Of a stretch of 64,000 nucleotides of DNA, positions 17,384-25,787 are shown piece by piece (the stretch's first letter is position 1; the number at the start of each line of letters is the position of its first letter). This DNA comes from Tissierellales bacterium (GTDB lineage Bacteria; Bacillota; Clostridia; Tissierellales; Tissierellaceae): the NCBI GenBank assembly GCA_030146705.1, contig JASLBE010000044.1, positions 87,799 to 151,798 of the forward strand, in the 5' to 3' direction. The position numbers and the translations under genes are program-made. The notes beneath the pieces were generated by a model, which saw only the letters and a program-made list of their open reading frames with translations, did not search any database and had not been told where the DNA came from.

Positions 17384-18181
17384 ATGAAAAAGAGAATTTC
17401 AATATTATCAATTTTAGTTTTATCTTTATTTGTATTTGTTGGCTGTGGAAAAAAGGCTGATAGTGATGTAATTAAAATAGGCGTAAGCCCTAATCCCCAT
17501 GCAGATATAGTAAAGTTTGTAGAAGAAGATTTAAAGGCTGAGGGAATTAACATAGAAATTGTAGAAATTCCTGACTATGTAACTCCTAACCTTCTTTTAA
17601 ATGATGGGGACCTAGACCTTAATTTTTTCCAACATCTTCCTTACTTAGATGACTTTAATAAGGAAAGAAATTTAGACCTAGTTTCCATAGGTGGAGTCCA
17701 CATTGAACCCCTAGCTTTTTATTCAAATAGTTTAAAGGATATTAAGGACTTAAAAGATGGGGCTAAGATAGCAATTCCAAATGATGCAGTGAATGGTGGT
17801 CGTGCCCTAATTCTTTTAGAAAATAATGGCTTAATTAAACTAGATCCTAATGCTGGTTTAGAGGCTACTCCTAAGGATATTATAGAAAATAAATTAAATT
17901 TAAAAATTACTATGTTAGAGGCAACAACCCTTCCATCTGTTCTTCCAGATGTTGATGGAGCAGTTATTAATGGTAACTATGCCTTAGAGGCTGGTTTAAA
18001 TCCATTAAAAGATGGACTTATTATAGAAGATAAGGACTCTCCTTATGTAAATATTGTGGCTGCAAGAAAAGAAGACAAGGACAAGGAAGAGTTCAAAAAA
18101 ATAATTAGTGCCCTTAACTCAGAAAAAATTAAGGACTACCTAATAGAAAATTTTGATGGGGCTGTTGTTCCAACATTTTAA
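17384..18181 (+). CDS. metQ: Methionine-binding lipoprotein
   Basis: Substrate-binding lipoprotein of the NlpA/MetQ family, tethered outside the membrane. Signal peptide with lipobox FVGC, cysteine at about residue 21. Family motifs: IGVSPNPHADIVKF, NLNFFQHLPYL and AIPNDAVNGGRALILLE. The ATG at 17384 lies seven bases from AGGAGG; the ATG at 17378 is only one base away and unlikely. Last gene of the operon before a terminator. Confidence 0.94.
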   Translation: MKKRISILSILVLSLFVFVGCGKKADSDVIKIGVSPNPHADIVKFVEEDLKAEGINIEIVEIPDYVTPNLLLNDGDLDLNFFQHLPYLDDFNKERNLDLVSIGGVHIEPLAFYSNSLKDIKDLKDGAKIAIPNDAVNGGRALILLENNGLIKLDPNAGLEATPKDIIENKLNLKITMLEATTLPSVLPDVDGAVINGNYALEAGLNPLKDGLIIEDKDSPYVNIVAARKEDKDKEEFKKIISALNSEKIKDYLIENFDGAVVPTF

Positions 18182-18182
18182 T

Positions 18183-18217
18183 AAAAAACCAAGCTTCTCG
18201 GGAGGCTTGGTTTTTTT
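18183..18217 (+). terminator. Terminator of metNIQ
   Basis: Stem ACCAAGC/GCTTGGT with a 10-base inner loop that can pair partly, followed by seven T, directly after the metQ stop. Confidence 0.85.
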
Positions 18218-18306
18218 AATTTAAGCCTATAAATTTTTTAATATTTTAACCCCCTTCCAGCTATGCTATACTATATTGACCTAATATATAAAAGGAGGCC
18301 TATATA

Positions 18307-18708
18307 ATGGACTATCAAATTGAAATTAAACCCTCTATGACAAGTCTCAAGCTAAAATTGAGTTTTTATAGTTTACTTATCCTATTTCTAGTGCTAGATA
18401 AGTCTTGGAGCCTATTTTCTCCCTTTTCCTTCCTAGGTCTATATTTAAAAGTAAGCTTGCTTGTATTTTCCCTAGTTAAGCTTATTATTGCTGGATATAA
18501 ACTAATAAAAAAATATCCTATAATTTTAGTTTCTAGCTATGGAATTATAATTAATAATTTTGAGTCTGCTTTTGAAGACCTTAGTATTAATAGGAGGGGG
18601 CAAGCCTGGATTTTTTCCAATGGTGAAAGCTCTTTTAAATATACTGGTCCCTTGAGTAAGAAAGACTTCTTATTTATAGAAAATGGGTTTAAATCAACAG
18701 AAAAATAA
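18307..18708 (+). CDS. Small two-helix membrane protein of unknown function
   Basis: 133 residues with two hydrophobic segments (about 18-36 and 46-66), then a soluble C-terminal part with PIILVSSYGIIINNF and a Trp-containing strand (QAWIFSN). This resembles the membrane-anchored PH-like proteins of the STM3941 sort, where a short transporter-like hairpin is followed by a beta domain; that is a weak resemblance. AGGAGG eight bases before ATG and a TATACT -10 at about 18270 support a single-gene unit between two terminators. Confidence 0.65.
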   Translation: MDYQIEIKPSMTSLKLKLSFYSLLILFLVLDKSWSLFSPFSFLGLYLKVSLLVFSLVKLIIAGYKLIKKYPIILVSSYGIIINNFESAFEDLSINRRGQAWIFSNGESSFKYTGPLSKKDFLFIENGFKSTEK

Positions 18709-18733
18709 GGATAGGCCTAGGCCTATCCTTATT
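18704..18733. terminator. Bidirectional terminator
   Basis: Perfect 14-bp inverted repeat AATAAGGATAGGCC with a TA loop, between the convergent gene ending at 18708 and the DJ-1-like gene. Confidence 0.8.
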
Positions 18734-18745
18734 AAAATATTGTAT

Positions 18746-19252
18746 TTAGGCAAGTTTTTCTAGTATAGCCCTTAAAAAATCTGGCAGGTCCTTTGGAGTC
18801 CTAGATGTTACTAGGTTACCATCAACAACAACTGGCTCATCTAAATATTTTCCACCAGCATTTACTAGGTCATCCTTTATGGAGAAGAAACCCGTTAGAT
18901 TTTTTCCACTTAAGTCACAAGCTGAAGCCATTAACCAAGGTCCATGGCAAATTCCAGCAATTAACTTTCCAGCCCTATCCATCTCCCTTACAAAGTCAAC
19001 AGTAGCCTGGCATCTTCTCATATGGTCTGGTGAAAAACCACCTGGAATTATAACCCCCTCATAATCCTCTGGATTTATTTCCTCTGAACTATGGCTACTA
19101 ATTTCCTTTAAGCCATTTTTCCCAACATAAGTCTTATTTTTCTCACTTCCTACTAGGTGGACCTCAAATCCTTCTTCTAACAACCTGTAGTATGGATAAA
19201 TTAATTCTTTTTCATCAAAAAGGTTTTCCAGTAAAACTGCTATTTTTTTCAT
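18746..19252 (-). CDS. DJ-1/PfpI-family protein
   Basis: Class I glutamine amidotransferase-like fold. The nucleophile elbow GICHGPWLMAS carries the Cys-His pair near residue 102, and YEGVIIPGGFSPDHMR supplies the expected neighbouring loop. Length 168 is typical of the PfpI/YraA group, whose members are described as proteases, deglycases or stress proteins; which applies here is open. Monocistronic as far as I can see. Confidence 0.85.
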   Translation of the reverse strand: MKKIAVLLENLFDEKELIYPYYRLLEEGFEVHLVGSEKNKTYVGKNGLKEISSHSSEEINPEDYEGVIIPGGFSPDHMRRCQATVDFVREMDRAGKLIAGICHGPWLMASACDLSGKNLTGFFSIKDDLVNAGGKYLDEPVVVDGNLVTSRTPKDLPDFLRAILEKLA

Positions 19253-19282
19253 TTAACCACTCCTTTATAAACCTATACCCAA

Positions 19283-19316
19283 TAAAAAAATAAACTAGAG
19301 CACCTGGCCCTAGTTT
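19283..19316 (-). terminator. Terminator of the cobC-like operon
   Basis: Stem AAACTAG-GC / GC-CTAGTTT followed by a T-rich tail on the minus strand; the stop codon of the phosphatase gene lies inside the hairpin. Confidence 0.7.
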
Positions 19317-19921
19317 AAATGGTCAACATTTCCTTCTTCTAAAATCTTAAACTTCCTATCTTTTGTATATTCAACTATTGAAAGTGAGGTATTTTTTACA
19401 ACAGGTGTTTCCCATATTTCTCCCATATCCTTATTTTTTAAAATAGTTAAAATAGTGCTTATTACAACACCATGGGTTATAACTAAAACATTTTCCTCCC
19501 TGGCCTTATTTTGGATTATTTTCTCAAGCCCTAAACCAACCCTAGTAAATAATTCCTCATAAGATTCACCAGTTTCATTAATATAACCCCTAGGATTTTC
19601 CCATAGGTTATACATATCATCTGGGTATGTTTTCCTTAATTCTTCCAAGCTTTCCCCCTCAAACTTACCAAAATTCATCTCTTGAATTTCATCTAAAATA
19701 GTTACTGGTATATCCAATGAACCCTTTACATGGTCCATAGTCTCAAGAGTCCTCCCTAAAGGGCTTACATATATCCTATCGAAATTTATATTCCTAATAT
19801 GGTCATGTAGTTTTTTTGCCTCTTCTATTCCTTTTTCAGTTAGGTTGGAGTTTTTTGCCCCCTGCATCCTTCCTTCTTCATTCCAAATTGTTTGTCCATG
19901 CCTTACTATATATATTTTCAT
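19310..19921 (-). CDS. Histidine phosphatase, possibly alpha-ribazole phosphatase
   Basis: Phosphoglycerate-mutase-like phosphatase: RHG motif in YIVRHGQTIWNEEGRMQG at the N-terminus (catalytic His near residue 8), SPLGRTLET, the acid residue in NFGKFEGESLEEL, and the second His in VLVITHGVVI. Length 203. CobC-type alpha-ribazole phosphatases belong to this family. The four-base overlap with an AIR-synthase-like gene, the kind of protein that includes CblS alpha-ribazole kinase, makes a cobalamin-salvage role plausible but unproven; generic phosphatase is the safe call. Confidence 0.8.
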   Translation of the reverse strand: MKIYIVRHGQTIWNEEGRMQGAKNSNLTEKGIEEAKKLHDHIRNINFDRIYVSPLGRTLETMDHVKGSLDIPVTILDEIQEMNFGKFEGESLEELRKTYPDDMYNLWENPRGYINETGESYEELFTRVGLGLEKIIQNKAREENVLVITHGVVISTILTILKNKDMGEIWETPVVKNTSLSIVEYTKDRKFKILEEGNVDHLN

Positions 19922-20676
19922 TTAACCACCCTTTTAAAATATCCTAATTTATTTACCTCAATATCTATACTTTTTTGCAAGCTTAAAAAATCTTCCTCCC
20001 TAAGGGATGCAACTACACAAGTGGCTGGTCCAGCCGTAGTTTTTATATCTACATTTATTTCCTCTAAAAGCTCATAGGCCAAATTATTGGTCCTAGCCAT
20101 TTCAGAAAGCTCATATTCAATCCCCTTGGACCCTACTGGCAGAACTTCGTGGACAAGGCCTAGGTCTAATATTTTTAAAAGCCTAGGAATATCCATAATA
20201 CTTTTGCCCTCATCCTCCACCACTTCATCTCCAACTTTAGGCAGTCCAATACTAACAGCCAAATCTCCCTCTCTAGTTTTTGGCCTCTGCCAGGTCTCCC
20301 TGTTAATTATACCAATAATAGTTATCCCAACTCCAGTTAGGCTAACAGGAATATTTTCTTCCGTCGTTCCAGTTAAGCCTAGGTCTATATCAAAATCTAG
20401 GGGTTCTAAACAGGCCTTGATCCCTTCTATAATCCCCTTTCCACTTGGGTCCATTTCAACAGCCAAAGTATTAACAACACTAATTGGTCTAGCTCCAAAA
20501 GCCAAATTTTCCATTAGGGCAACCAGGGTTGTATAATACCCAATTAGCTCTGGACTAGCCTTTACTATATCATTTTCCTTACTGCCTATCCCTCCAGCAG
20601 AATCACAAGATATAACTAGAGCCTGGCTCTCATTAATATCTATTATTGTTAAGTCCCTAAATCTTTCTAGTTTCAT
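19918..20676 (-). CDS. AIR synthase (PurM)-related protein, CblS-like candidate
   Basis: 252 residues with the PurM-like fold pattern: an ATP-binding N-terminal region with ISCDSAGGIGSKENDIVKA (about residues 23-41), DIDLGLTGTTEENIP in the middle and a C-terminal Gly-rich segment. It is not purM itself, lacking several purM signatures and any purine-gene neighbours. CblS alpha-ribazole kinases of Gram-positive cobalamin salvage are, to my knowledge, members of this superfamily, and the overlap with a CobC-like phosphatase supports that reading. ThiL-like or other kinase functions remain possible. Confidence 0.6.
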   Translation of the reverse strand: MKLERFRDLTIIDINESQALVISCDSAGGIGSKENDIVKASPELIGYYTTLVALMENLAFGARPISVVNTLAVEMDPSGKGIIEGIKACLEPLDFDIDLGLTGTTEENIPVSLTGVGITIIGIINRETWQRPKTREGDLAVSIGLPKVGDEVVEDEGKSIMDIPRLLKILDLGLVHEVLPVGSKGIEYELSEMARTNNLAYELLEEINVDIKTTAGPATCVVASLREEDFLSLQKSIDIEVNKLGYFKRVVK

Positions 20677-21041
20677 TCCAGCCTCCTACCACAATATGGA
20701 CAAAAATCATAAGCTTCATCCACAGTTTTTTTACACTCCCTGCAAACTCTTGCCTTGGACCCCCTATTTATAATTATTAGGTCTTCCTCTCCAAGGTCTA
20801 CATCTTGAGATTTCTCAATCCTCTTTCCAATTTCTTCACTTATGGAAAAAGTAGTATTGCAACAGCTTGTTAGTCCAAAATATTCCTTGTTCCACTTCAA
20901 AATAGGAATAAAAAATAGACTAAGTCCAGTATAGGTCATAAAGACATTAATCCTCCCATAGCCTTCACAGTTTGGGCAGATTATCCTACTGGAAAAATTT
21001 AAATCCTTAGTTTTACTTGAAATTCCAGATATAAATATCAT
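20673..21041 (-). CDS. Zinc-ribbon protein of unknown function
   Basis: 122 residues with two cysteine-pair sites: CPNC at about residue 22 (first half) and CREC ... CPYC near the C-terminus, the latter a classic zinc ribbon (CPYCGRRL). A short hydrophobic stretch (TGLSLFFIPIL) lies between. Its stop overlaps the ATG of the AIR-synthase-like gene by four bases. Small zinc-ribbon proteins of this kind are common and uncharacterised; no function is claimed. Confidence 0.75.
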   Translation of the reverse strand: MIFISGISSKTKDLNFSSRIICPNCEGYGRINVFMTYTGLSLFFIPILKWNKEYFGLTSCCNTTFSISEEIGKRIEKSQDVDLGEEDLIIINRGSKARVCRECKKTVDEAYDFCPYCGRRLE

Positions 21042-21104
21042 TTTTCCACCTCTTATAGTTATGCCATTTAATTATAACATAAAAAATAATTTATAAGCTA
21101 AAAA

Positions 21105-21139
21105 GCAAGTAAGGGGGGACTAAATTAGTCCCCCCTTGC
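21105..21139 (-). terminator. Terminator after ybaK
   Basis: Strong GC-rich hairpin AAGGGGGGACTAA/TTAGTCCCCCCTT with T runs on both sides, between the ybaK stop and the zinc-ribbon operon promoter region. Confidence 0.8.
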
Positions 21140-21145
21140 AATTTT

Positions 21146-21625
21146 TTACATTATTATATTTTCAAAACTTACATCTATAAGCCTTTCAAAGTCTCTTGGG
21201 TTTACTTCTACTTGATGGCCGATTTTTCCAGCTGAAACGACTATAGTCTCTAAGCCTACTGCCGACCTATCTATTACAGTCTTAAAACTTTTTTTCATCC
21301 CAATAGGAGAGCAACCACCCCTTATATAACCTGTTATTTTATTGATATCTGCAACCCTTATCATTTCAACAGATTTTTCACCAACAGCCTTAGCAGCCTT
21401 CTTAAGGTTTAATTCCTCTGCAACTGGGATTACAAAAACATAGTGGTCCTTAGAGTGGCCCTGGCAAACCAGAGTCTTATACACCCTATTAACTTCTAGG
21501 CCAATTTGCTTGGCAACTGTAATTCCATCAAGATGGTCCTTGTCTGCCTTGTACTCATAAGTTTTATAGCCTATATTTTCACTATCTAAAATTCTCATAA
21601 CATTGGTTTTTTTGGTTTTTGCCAT
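21146..21625 (-). CDS. ybaK: Cys-tRNA(Pro)/Cys-tRNA(Cys) deacylase, YbaK type
   Basis: Editing hydrolase that removes cysteine mis-charged on tRNA-Pro. Motifs: NRVYKTLVC near residues 45-53, VFVIPVAEELNLKKAAKAV, and YIRGGCSPIGMKK near the invariant Gly-rich site; the catalytic lysine is in YKTL. Length 159 is typical. A single gene between a terminator and the HD hydrolase. Confidence 0.92.
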   Translation of the reverse strand: MAKTKKTNVMRILDSENIGYKTYEYKADKDHLDGITVAKQIGLEVNRVYKTLVCQGHSKDHYVFVIPVAEELNLKKAAKAVGEKSVEMIRVADINKITGYIRGGCSPIGMKKSFKTVIDRSAVGLETIVVSAGKIGHQVEVNPRDFERLIDVSFENIIM

Positions 21626-21650
21626 AATAATTCTCCTTTATTCCTAGGTC

Positions 21651-22235
21651 CTATTCTTCCAAATATCCTAACTTAACAGACTCATTAACCAAGCCTTCTG
21701 CATAGGCATAAAGGTCTTTGGAAACTTCCTTAATTGGAGCGATCCTTTTAAGAACCTTCTCCCTAGATATATTATACTTAACCCAGGTCCCCCCATTATT
21801 ATAGAAGTTGTTTAAAATTGGTTGTAGCCTGTCTACAGAGTTGGCAAAAAGAGCCTCCCTGGTTTCCATAGCCTCAAATTCTTCCCAGTAACTTCTTAGC
21901 TCTTGGCCTTTTTTAGGACTAAGCATTCCAAATATTTTTTCTGCTGCCAGGGTTTCTCTCTCTAGCTTATCTTCATATCCAACCTCATCATAAGCAAAAG
22001 TATCCCCTGCATAAATCTCAACTAAGTCATGGACTAAGACCATTTTTATTACCTTAAAAAGGTCCAAGTCCCCATCTACATATTCTTCTAAAACCATAGC
22101 CATAACAGCTATATGCCAAGAATGCTCTGCATCATTTTCTCTTTTGTCCTTGCCTATTAAACTAGTCATTCTTTCTATAGACTTCATCTTATCTAGCTCT
22201 TTTATAAACTCTATATCTTTTTCTAATTTAACCAT
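21651..22235 (-). CDS. HD-domain hydrolase (YfbR/HDDC2 type)
   Basis: Metal-dependent phosphohydrolase. Ligands are visible as H38 and H41 in NDAEHSWHI, the HD pair in LVHDLVEIYAGDT near residue 70, and an Asp late in the domain (SVDRLQPILNN). Known relatives are 5'-deoxynucleotidases. 194 residues. It starts 11 bases after the pyrophosphatase gene and is probably cotranscribed with it. Confidence 0.85.
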   Translation of the reverse strand: MVKLEKDIEFIKELDKMKSIERMTSLIGKDKRENDAEHSWHIAVMAMVLEEYVDGDLDLFKVIKMVLVHDLVEIYAGDTFAYDEVGYEDKLERETLAAEKIFGMLSPKKGQELRSYWEEFEAMETREALFANSVDRLQPILNNFYNNGGTWVKYNISREKVLKRIAPIKEVSKDLYAYAEGLVNESVKLGYLEE

Positions 22236-22246
22236 AGTTTCACTCT

Positions 22247-23884
22247 CTATTCTTCTAACTTTAATGCAGCTGTAATTGGTGGTACTACTTGTTTTTTTCT
22301 TGAAACAACACCTGGAGCATTAAAAGTATTATTTTTTATCTTGCTACCAAAAGCCGATGCTATTTTCTCCTTGTCATTACCTACAACTATAATTTCTGAT
22401 GATTCATTAAATATGTCAGTCAATAGTAAAACTAAGGAGTTATACCCCCTCTTGTCCCTAAGACTTTCCATCTCTATTAATAGTTCATTTTTAGTATTTT
22501 CTAAACTCTCAAGGTCCATAGTAAAGACTTGAGATATGGCAATTTTTTTCTCCTGGATTGTAAACTCCTTAAAATCTTGGTTTATAATTTCCTTAGGAGT
22601 CTTTCCCTCAAGAGAAGTTCCTGCCTTAAACATTTCATTGGCAAAATCTTCTAGGTCTATATTGGCAATCTTTGCCAGCCTATCTAGGATTAGTTTATCC
22701 TTAACTGTAGCAGTTGGCGACCTTAAAAGTAAAGTATCAGAAATAATTGCTCCAGCTAGGATACCTGCAATTTCCCTACTAGGCCTCCTTCCATTTTCAA
22801 AGAATATGGAAGAAATAATAGTTGCTGTACTTCCAACTGGCTCATTCCTAAAATAAATAGGTTTACCAGTAAATACATTGGCCACCCTGTGGTGGTCTAT
22901 TATTTCTAAAATTTCAGCCTCTTCCAGTCCATCAATAGATTGGCTTCTTTCATTGTGGTCTACTAAAATAACATTTTTCTTTTTACTAGAAATTAAGTGG
23001 TATCTTGAAATAAGGCCTATAACTTCCTTATCATTATTTACTACTGGATAAGTCCTATACCTAGTTTTAGACATTTCTTCCCTAACATCGTCTAAAATTT
23101 CATCCTCATTAAAGTATACCAGGTCCTTCTTAGTCATAGTATAACCAACAGGAATGGCCTGGGTAATAAGTTTGGCCGCTGTAAAAGTATCATGTGGTGA
23201 TACTATTAAGCTTATATTTTTTTCCTTGGCCCTTTCTATAACCTTTTCACTTGGGCAAATACCCCCTGTGATAATTAAAAGGGATACACCACACTCTAGT
23301 CCTAGTAGCTGAGCATCTTCCCTACTTCCACAAATAGCAATATCTTCTTCATCTATAAAACCTCTTGCGTCCTTAGGATCCATCGCTATAACAATAGTCT
23401 TTCCTCTTAATGGTCTTTCATTGCTAGTATAAATAGGTTCTGCTGATAATGTGTCTAATATATTATCTAAAGTAGCACCTGATTTTGCAAGTATTGTATT
23501 ATCCCAAACATCAATATATTTTTTTATAATGTCTGATGCTGAAATCATACCAATTAACTTCTTGGAATCATCTACTACTGGAATACTATTTAAGCCAGTC
23601 GTTTCCATTATGCTTAAGGCCATTTTAATTGAAATATCTGGAGATATTGGTGCTATTCTATCATAGTCTATATCCCCTATAGATAGCCTTACTGTTTCCT
23701 TTAATATTGGCTTTTCAACCCCAAAGTAATTTAAAATAAATTCTGTCTCCCTGCTAATCTCACCTAGTCTAACAGGTACTGCCTCTTGGCCAATGGAGTT
23801 TTTATATTCGGCATAAGCTAATGCTGAACATATTGAATCTGAATCTGGATTCTTATGCCCCATAATATAAATTTTTTCCTGCAT
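22247..23884 (-). CDS. ppaC: CBS/DRTGG-domain manganese-dependent inorganic pyrophosphatase
   Basis: Family II pyrophosphatase, hydrolysing PPi to phosphate. The DHH domain opens with GHKNPDSDSI (H10, D13, D15), interrupted by an insert of about 240 residues containing CBS (about 70-120), DRTGG (about 125-245) and a second CBS (about 250-300). Then come LVDHNERSQ and IDHHRVAN and a DHHA2 domain (about 430-545). In known CBS-PPases, AMP and ADP inhibit and diadenosine polyphosphates activate through the insert. Length 545 fits that subgroup, not the 310-residue simple form. Confidence 0.93.
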   Translation of the reverse strand: MQEKIYIMGHKNPDSDSICSALAYAEYKNSIGQEAVPVRLGEISRETEFILNYFGVEKPILKETVRLSIGDIDYDRIAPISPDISIKMALSIMETTGLNSIPVVDDSKKLIGMISASDIIKKYIDVWDNTILAKSGATLDNILDTLSAEPIYTSNERPLRGKTIVIAMDPKDARGFIDEEDIAICGSREDAQLLGLECGVSLLIITGGICPSEKVIERAKEKNISLIVSPHDTFTAAKLITQAIPVGYTMTKKDLVYFNEDEILDDVREEMSKTRYRTYPVVNNDKEVIGLISRYHLISSKKKNVILVDHNERSQSIDGLEEAEILEIIDHHRVANVFTGKPIYFRNEPVGSTATIISSIFFENGRRPSREIAGILAGAIISDTLLLRSPTATVKDKLILDRLAKIANIDLEDFANEMFKAGTSLEGKTPKEIINQDFKEFTIQEKKIAISQVFTMDLESLENTKNELLIEMESLRDKRGYNSLVLLLTDIFNESSEIIVVGNDKEKIASAFGSKIKNNTFNAPGVVSRKKQVVPPITAALKLEE

Positions 23885-23975
23885 TTAATCTTCCCTCCCG
23901 GAGTCAATTATACCATAGAGGAAATTTATATAGCAATGGAGTAACTTATTTTTTATCTATTTTGAAAAATCCCCC

Positions 23976-24004
23976 TTGACTTTTTATAAAAATAAATATA
24001 TAGT
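23976..24004 (+). promoter_or_regulatory. Promoter of the first TrpX-like gene
   Basis: TTGACT (23976-23981), 17-base spacer, TATAGT (23999-24004). Confidence 0.75.
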
Positions 24005-24009
24005 GTATC

Positions 24010-24306
24010 CAAGTAGAAAAGAATTAAAGGCGTTGATGGAGAAAAAAATACTAAAACCTTATTTACAGAGAGCTAGGCCGGTGAAATCTAGCAATAGGGA
24101 GGTATATAATATTCACTCCATAGCTGTTTCGTTCAATGAGTAAATCTAGTAGACGATTCCGGAGGCTCACCGTTAAAAGAGATAGGATTGTTAGATCTGA
24201 TTGAGGATGACTTAGTCATTAAATAAGGGTGGTACCACGGAGATATAATCTTTCGTCCCTATAAAATTAGAAAATTTCTAGTTTTATAGGAGCGAAAGAT
24301 TTTTTT
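24010..24306 (+). promoter_or_regulatory. T-box leader, specifier read as UUC (Phe)
   Basis: T-box AAGGGTGGTACCACGG (24225-24240) with TGGT, matching tRNAs ending ACCA. Stem I has ACAGAGAG and a distal hairpin CTAG...CTAG with GGTGAAA. The specifier lies in TATATAATA-TTC-ACTCC, TTC at 24112-24114, followed by a purine. The same flanks occur in the next leader with TAC. Terminator 24248-24306: ATCTTTCGTCCCTATA pairs with a matching arm (one mismatch) and ends in seven T; the antiterminator shares CGTCCCT. Confidence 0.82.
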
Positions 24307-24355
24307 ATTTCTCAACTTATCTAACTTAAGTTTAATTTATTAGGAGGGTTTTTTT

Positions 24356-25321
24356 ATGAAAAAAAATTTAAAAGTACTATTATCTTTAATCTTGGCAGTA
24401 TCTCTAACTTTAGTTGGATGTAGTAAGGGTAATGAAGAAAAGAAACTTGTAATAGGAATTAACCAGTTAATGGAGCACCCAGCCTTGGATGATGCTAGGG
24501 AAGGCTTCATAGAAGAACTAAAGGACCTAGGGCTAGATGTTGAAATTAAGTATATGAATGCCCAAGGTGAAATACCAAACTCTATTAGTATAGCAGAAAA
24601 GTTTGTGGCTGATAAGGTAGACCTTATTTATGCAATTGGAACTCCAGCAGCCCAGTCTACAAGACAGGTTGCAAAAGATATACCAGTTTTATTTTCCGCT
24701 GTTACTGACCCTGTTGAGTCTGGATTAGTTGATGATTGGATAGAGGTTGGGGGAAATGTTACTGGAACTTCTGATAGGGCAGATGTCTTGGAACAGCTTA
24801 AACTTTTCCATGAGATTGACCCTAGTATAAAAACTATTGGAATTATATATAATACTGGAGAATCTAACTCTACTATACAAATTAAGGAAGTGGAAAAAGC
24901 CCTTCCAGAAGTAGGGCTTGGTCTTGAAACTATTGGGGTTAGTAATATAAATGATATCTCCCAGTCTATGGAATCTCTAATGAAAAAAGTAGATGCCATC
25001 TATATTCTTAGTGACAATATGGTAGCTTCTGCTGTTGGACTTGTTAAGGAAAAACTTATAGAAAAACAAATGGTTTCTGTATCTGCTGAAGAATCCCAGG
25101 TAAAAGGGGGCATCTTAATAACCCAAGGAATTAGCTACTATGACCTAGGAAGGGATACTGGTAAGATGGCCAAGGAAATCCTAGTTGATAAAAAAGATGT
25201 TAAGGATATTCCTGTTGGACTTTCACAAAATAAGGATTTAAAAATCAATAGTGACACCTTGGAAAAATTAAATTTAGATAAAAATTTAAAGCCTTTCAAA
25301 GATGCTAAGGTTATTGATTAA
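24356..25321 (+). CDS. TrpX-like amino-acid-binding lipoprotein (predicted phenylalanine)
   Basis: ABC_sub_bind family lipoprotein with lipobox LVGC (Cys near residue 22) and the family opening IGINQLMEHPALDDAREGF. Further marks: AIGTPAAQSTRQVAKD, FSAVTDPVESGL and GIIYNTGESNS. Length 321. In streptococci the relatives TrpXYZ are linked to aromatic amino acid uptake. The upstream leader reads as a Phe T-box, so phenylalanine or a precursor is the predicted ligand. It has its own promoter; permease and ATPase follow only after the paralogue. No clear terminator separates it from the next leader. Confidence 0.85.
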   Translation: MKKNLKVLLSLILAVSLTLVGCSKGNEEKKLVIGINQLMEHPALDDAREGFIEELKDLGLDVEIKYMNAQGEIPNSISIAEKFVADKVDLIYAIGTPAAQSTRQVAKDIPVLFSAVTDPVESGLVDDWIEVGGNVTGTSDRADVLEQLKLFHEIDPSIKTIGIIYNTGESNSTIQIKEVEKALPEVGLGLETIGVSNINDISQSMESLMKKVDAIYILSDNMVASAVGLVKEKLIEKQMVSVSAEESQVKGGILITQGISYYDLGRDTGKMAKEILVDKKDVKDIPVGLSQNKDLKINSDTLEKLNLDKNLKPFKDAKVID

Positions 25322-25388
25322 ACCTAAATATGCTAAACTTTTTTATACCACCTTTTGAGTATATATTAAAAATATTTTCATTTTTTTC

Positions 25389-25417
25389 TTGACAAAGTAT
25401 TAGTTTGATACTAATAT
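25389..25417 (+). promoter_or_regulatory. Promoter of the second TrpX-like gene
   Basis: TTGACA (25389-25394), 17-base spacer, TAATAT (25412-25417). Confidence 0.75.
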
Positions 25418-25423
25418 GGTACT

Positions 25424-25728
25424 TAATCAATTATGGAAGAAAATACTTTGCAGGAGAGAAAAATATTTGGTAGTTGTTAAGAGAGAGCTGGGTTAGGTGT
25501 GAGCCAGTAACAATGACGATATATAATATACACTCCTAAGTAGGTTTGTTGAAATAAGAGTAGGCAAACTCGGGGGCCCGCCGTTAAAAGGGATAGGACT
25601 GTTAGGTCTGATTGAGTGATGATAATTAATTATGTTATCATAATTAGGGTGGTACCACGGAGATATTTTAATCTTCCGTCCCTATAGGTTTAGCTAAAGC
25701 TAGGTTTATAGGGGCGGGAGATTTTTTT
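25424..25728 (+). promoter_or_regulatory. T-box leader, specifier read as UAC (Tyr)
   Basis: T-box TTAGGGTGGTACCACGG (25647-25663) with TGGT. Stem I has AGAGAGAG and a distal hairpin CTGG...CCAG with GGTGTGAG. The segment TATATAATA-TAC-ACTCC puts TAC at 25529-25531 in the place held by TTC in the preceding leader. Terminator 25674-25728: ATCTTCCGTCCCTATA against TATAGGGGCGGGAGAT, then seven T. The two leaders share 3' halves almost base for base, so they probably arose by duplication. Confidence 0.82.
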
Positions 25729-25787
25729 ATTATCTAAAATCATTCAATCCTAGGACTATTACTAAAATTGTTATAGGAGGAATTGAA

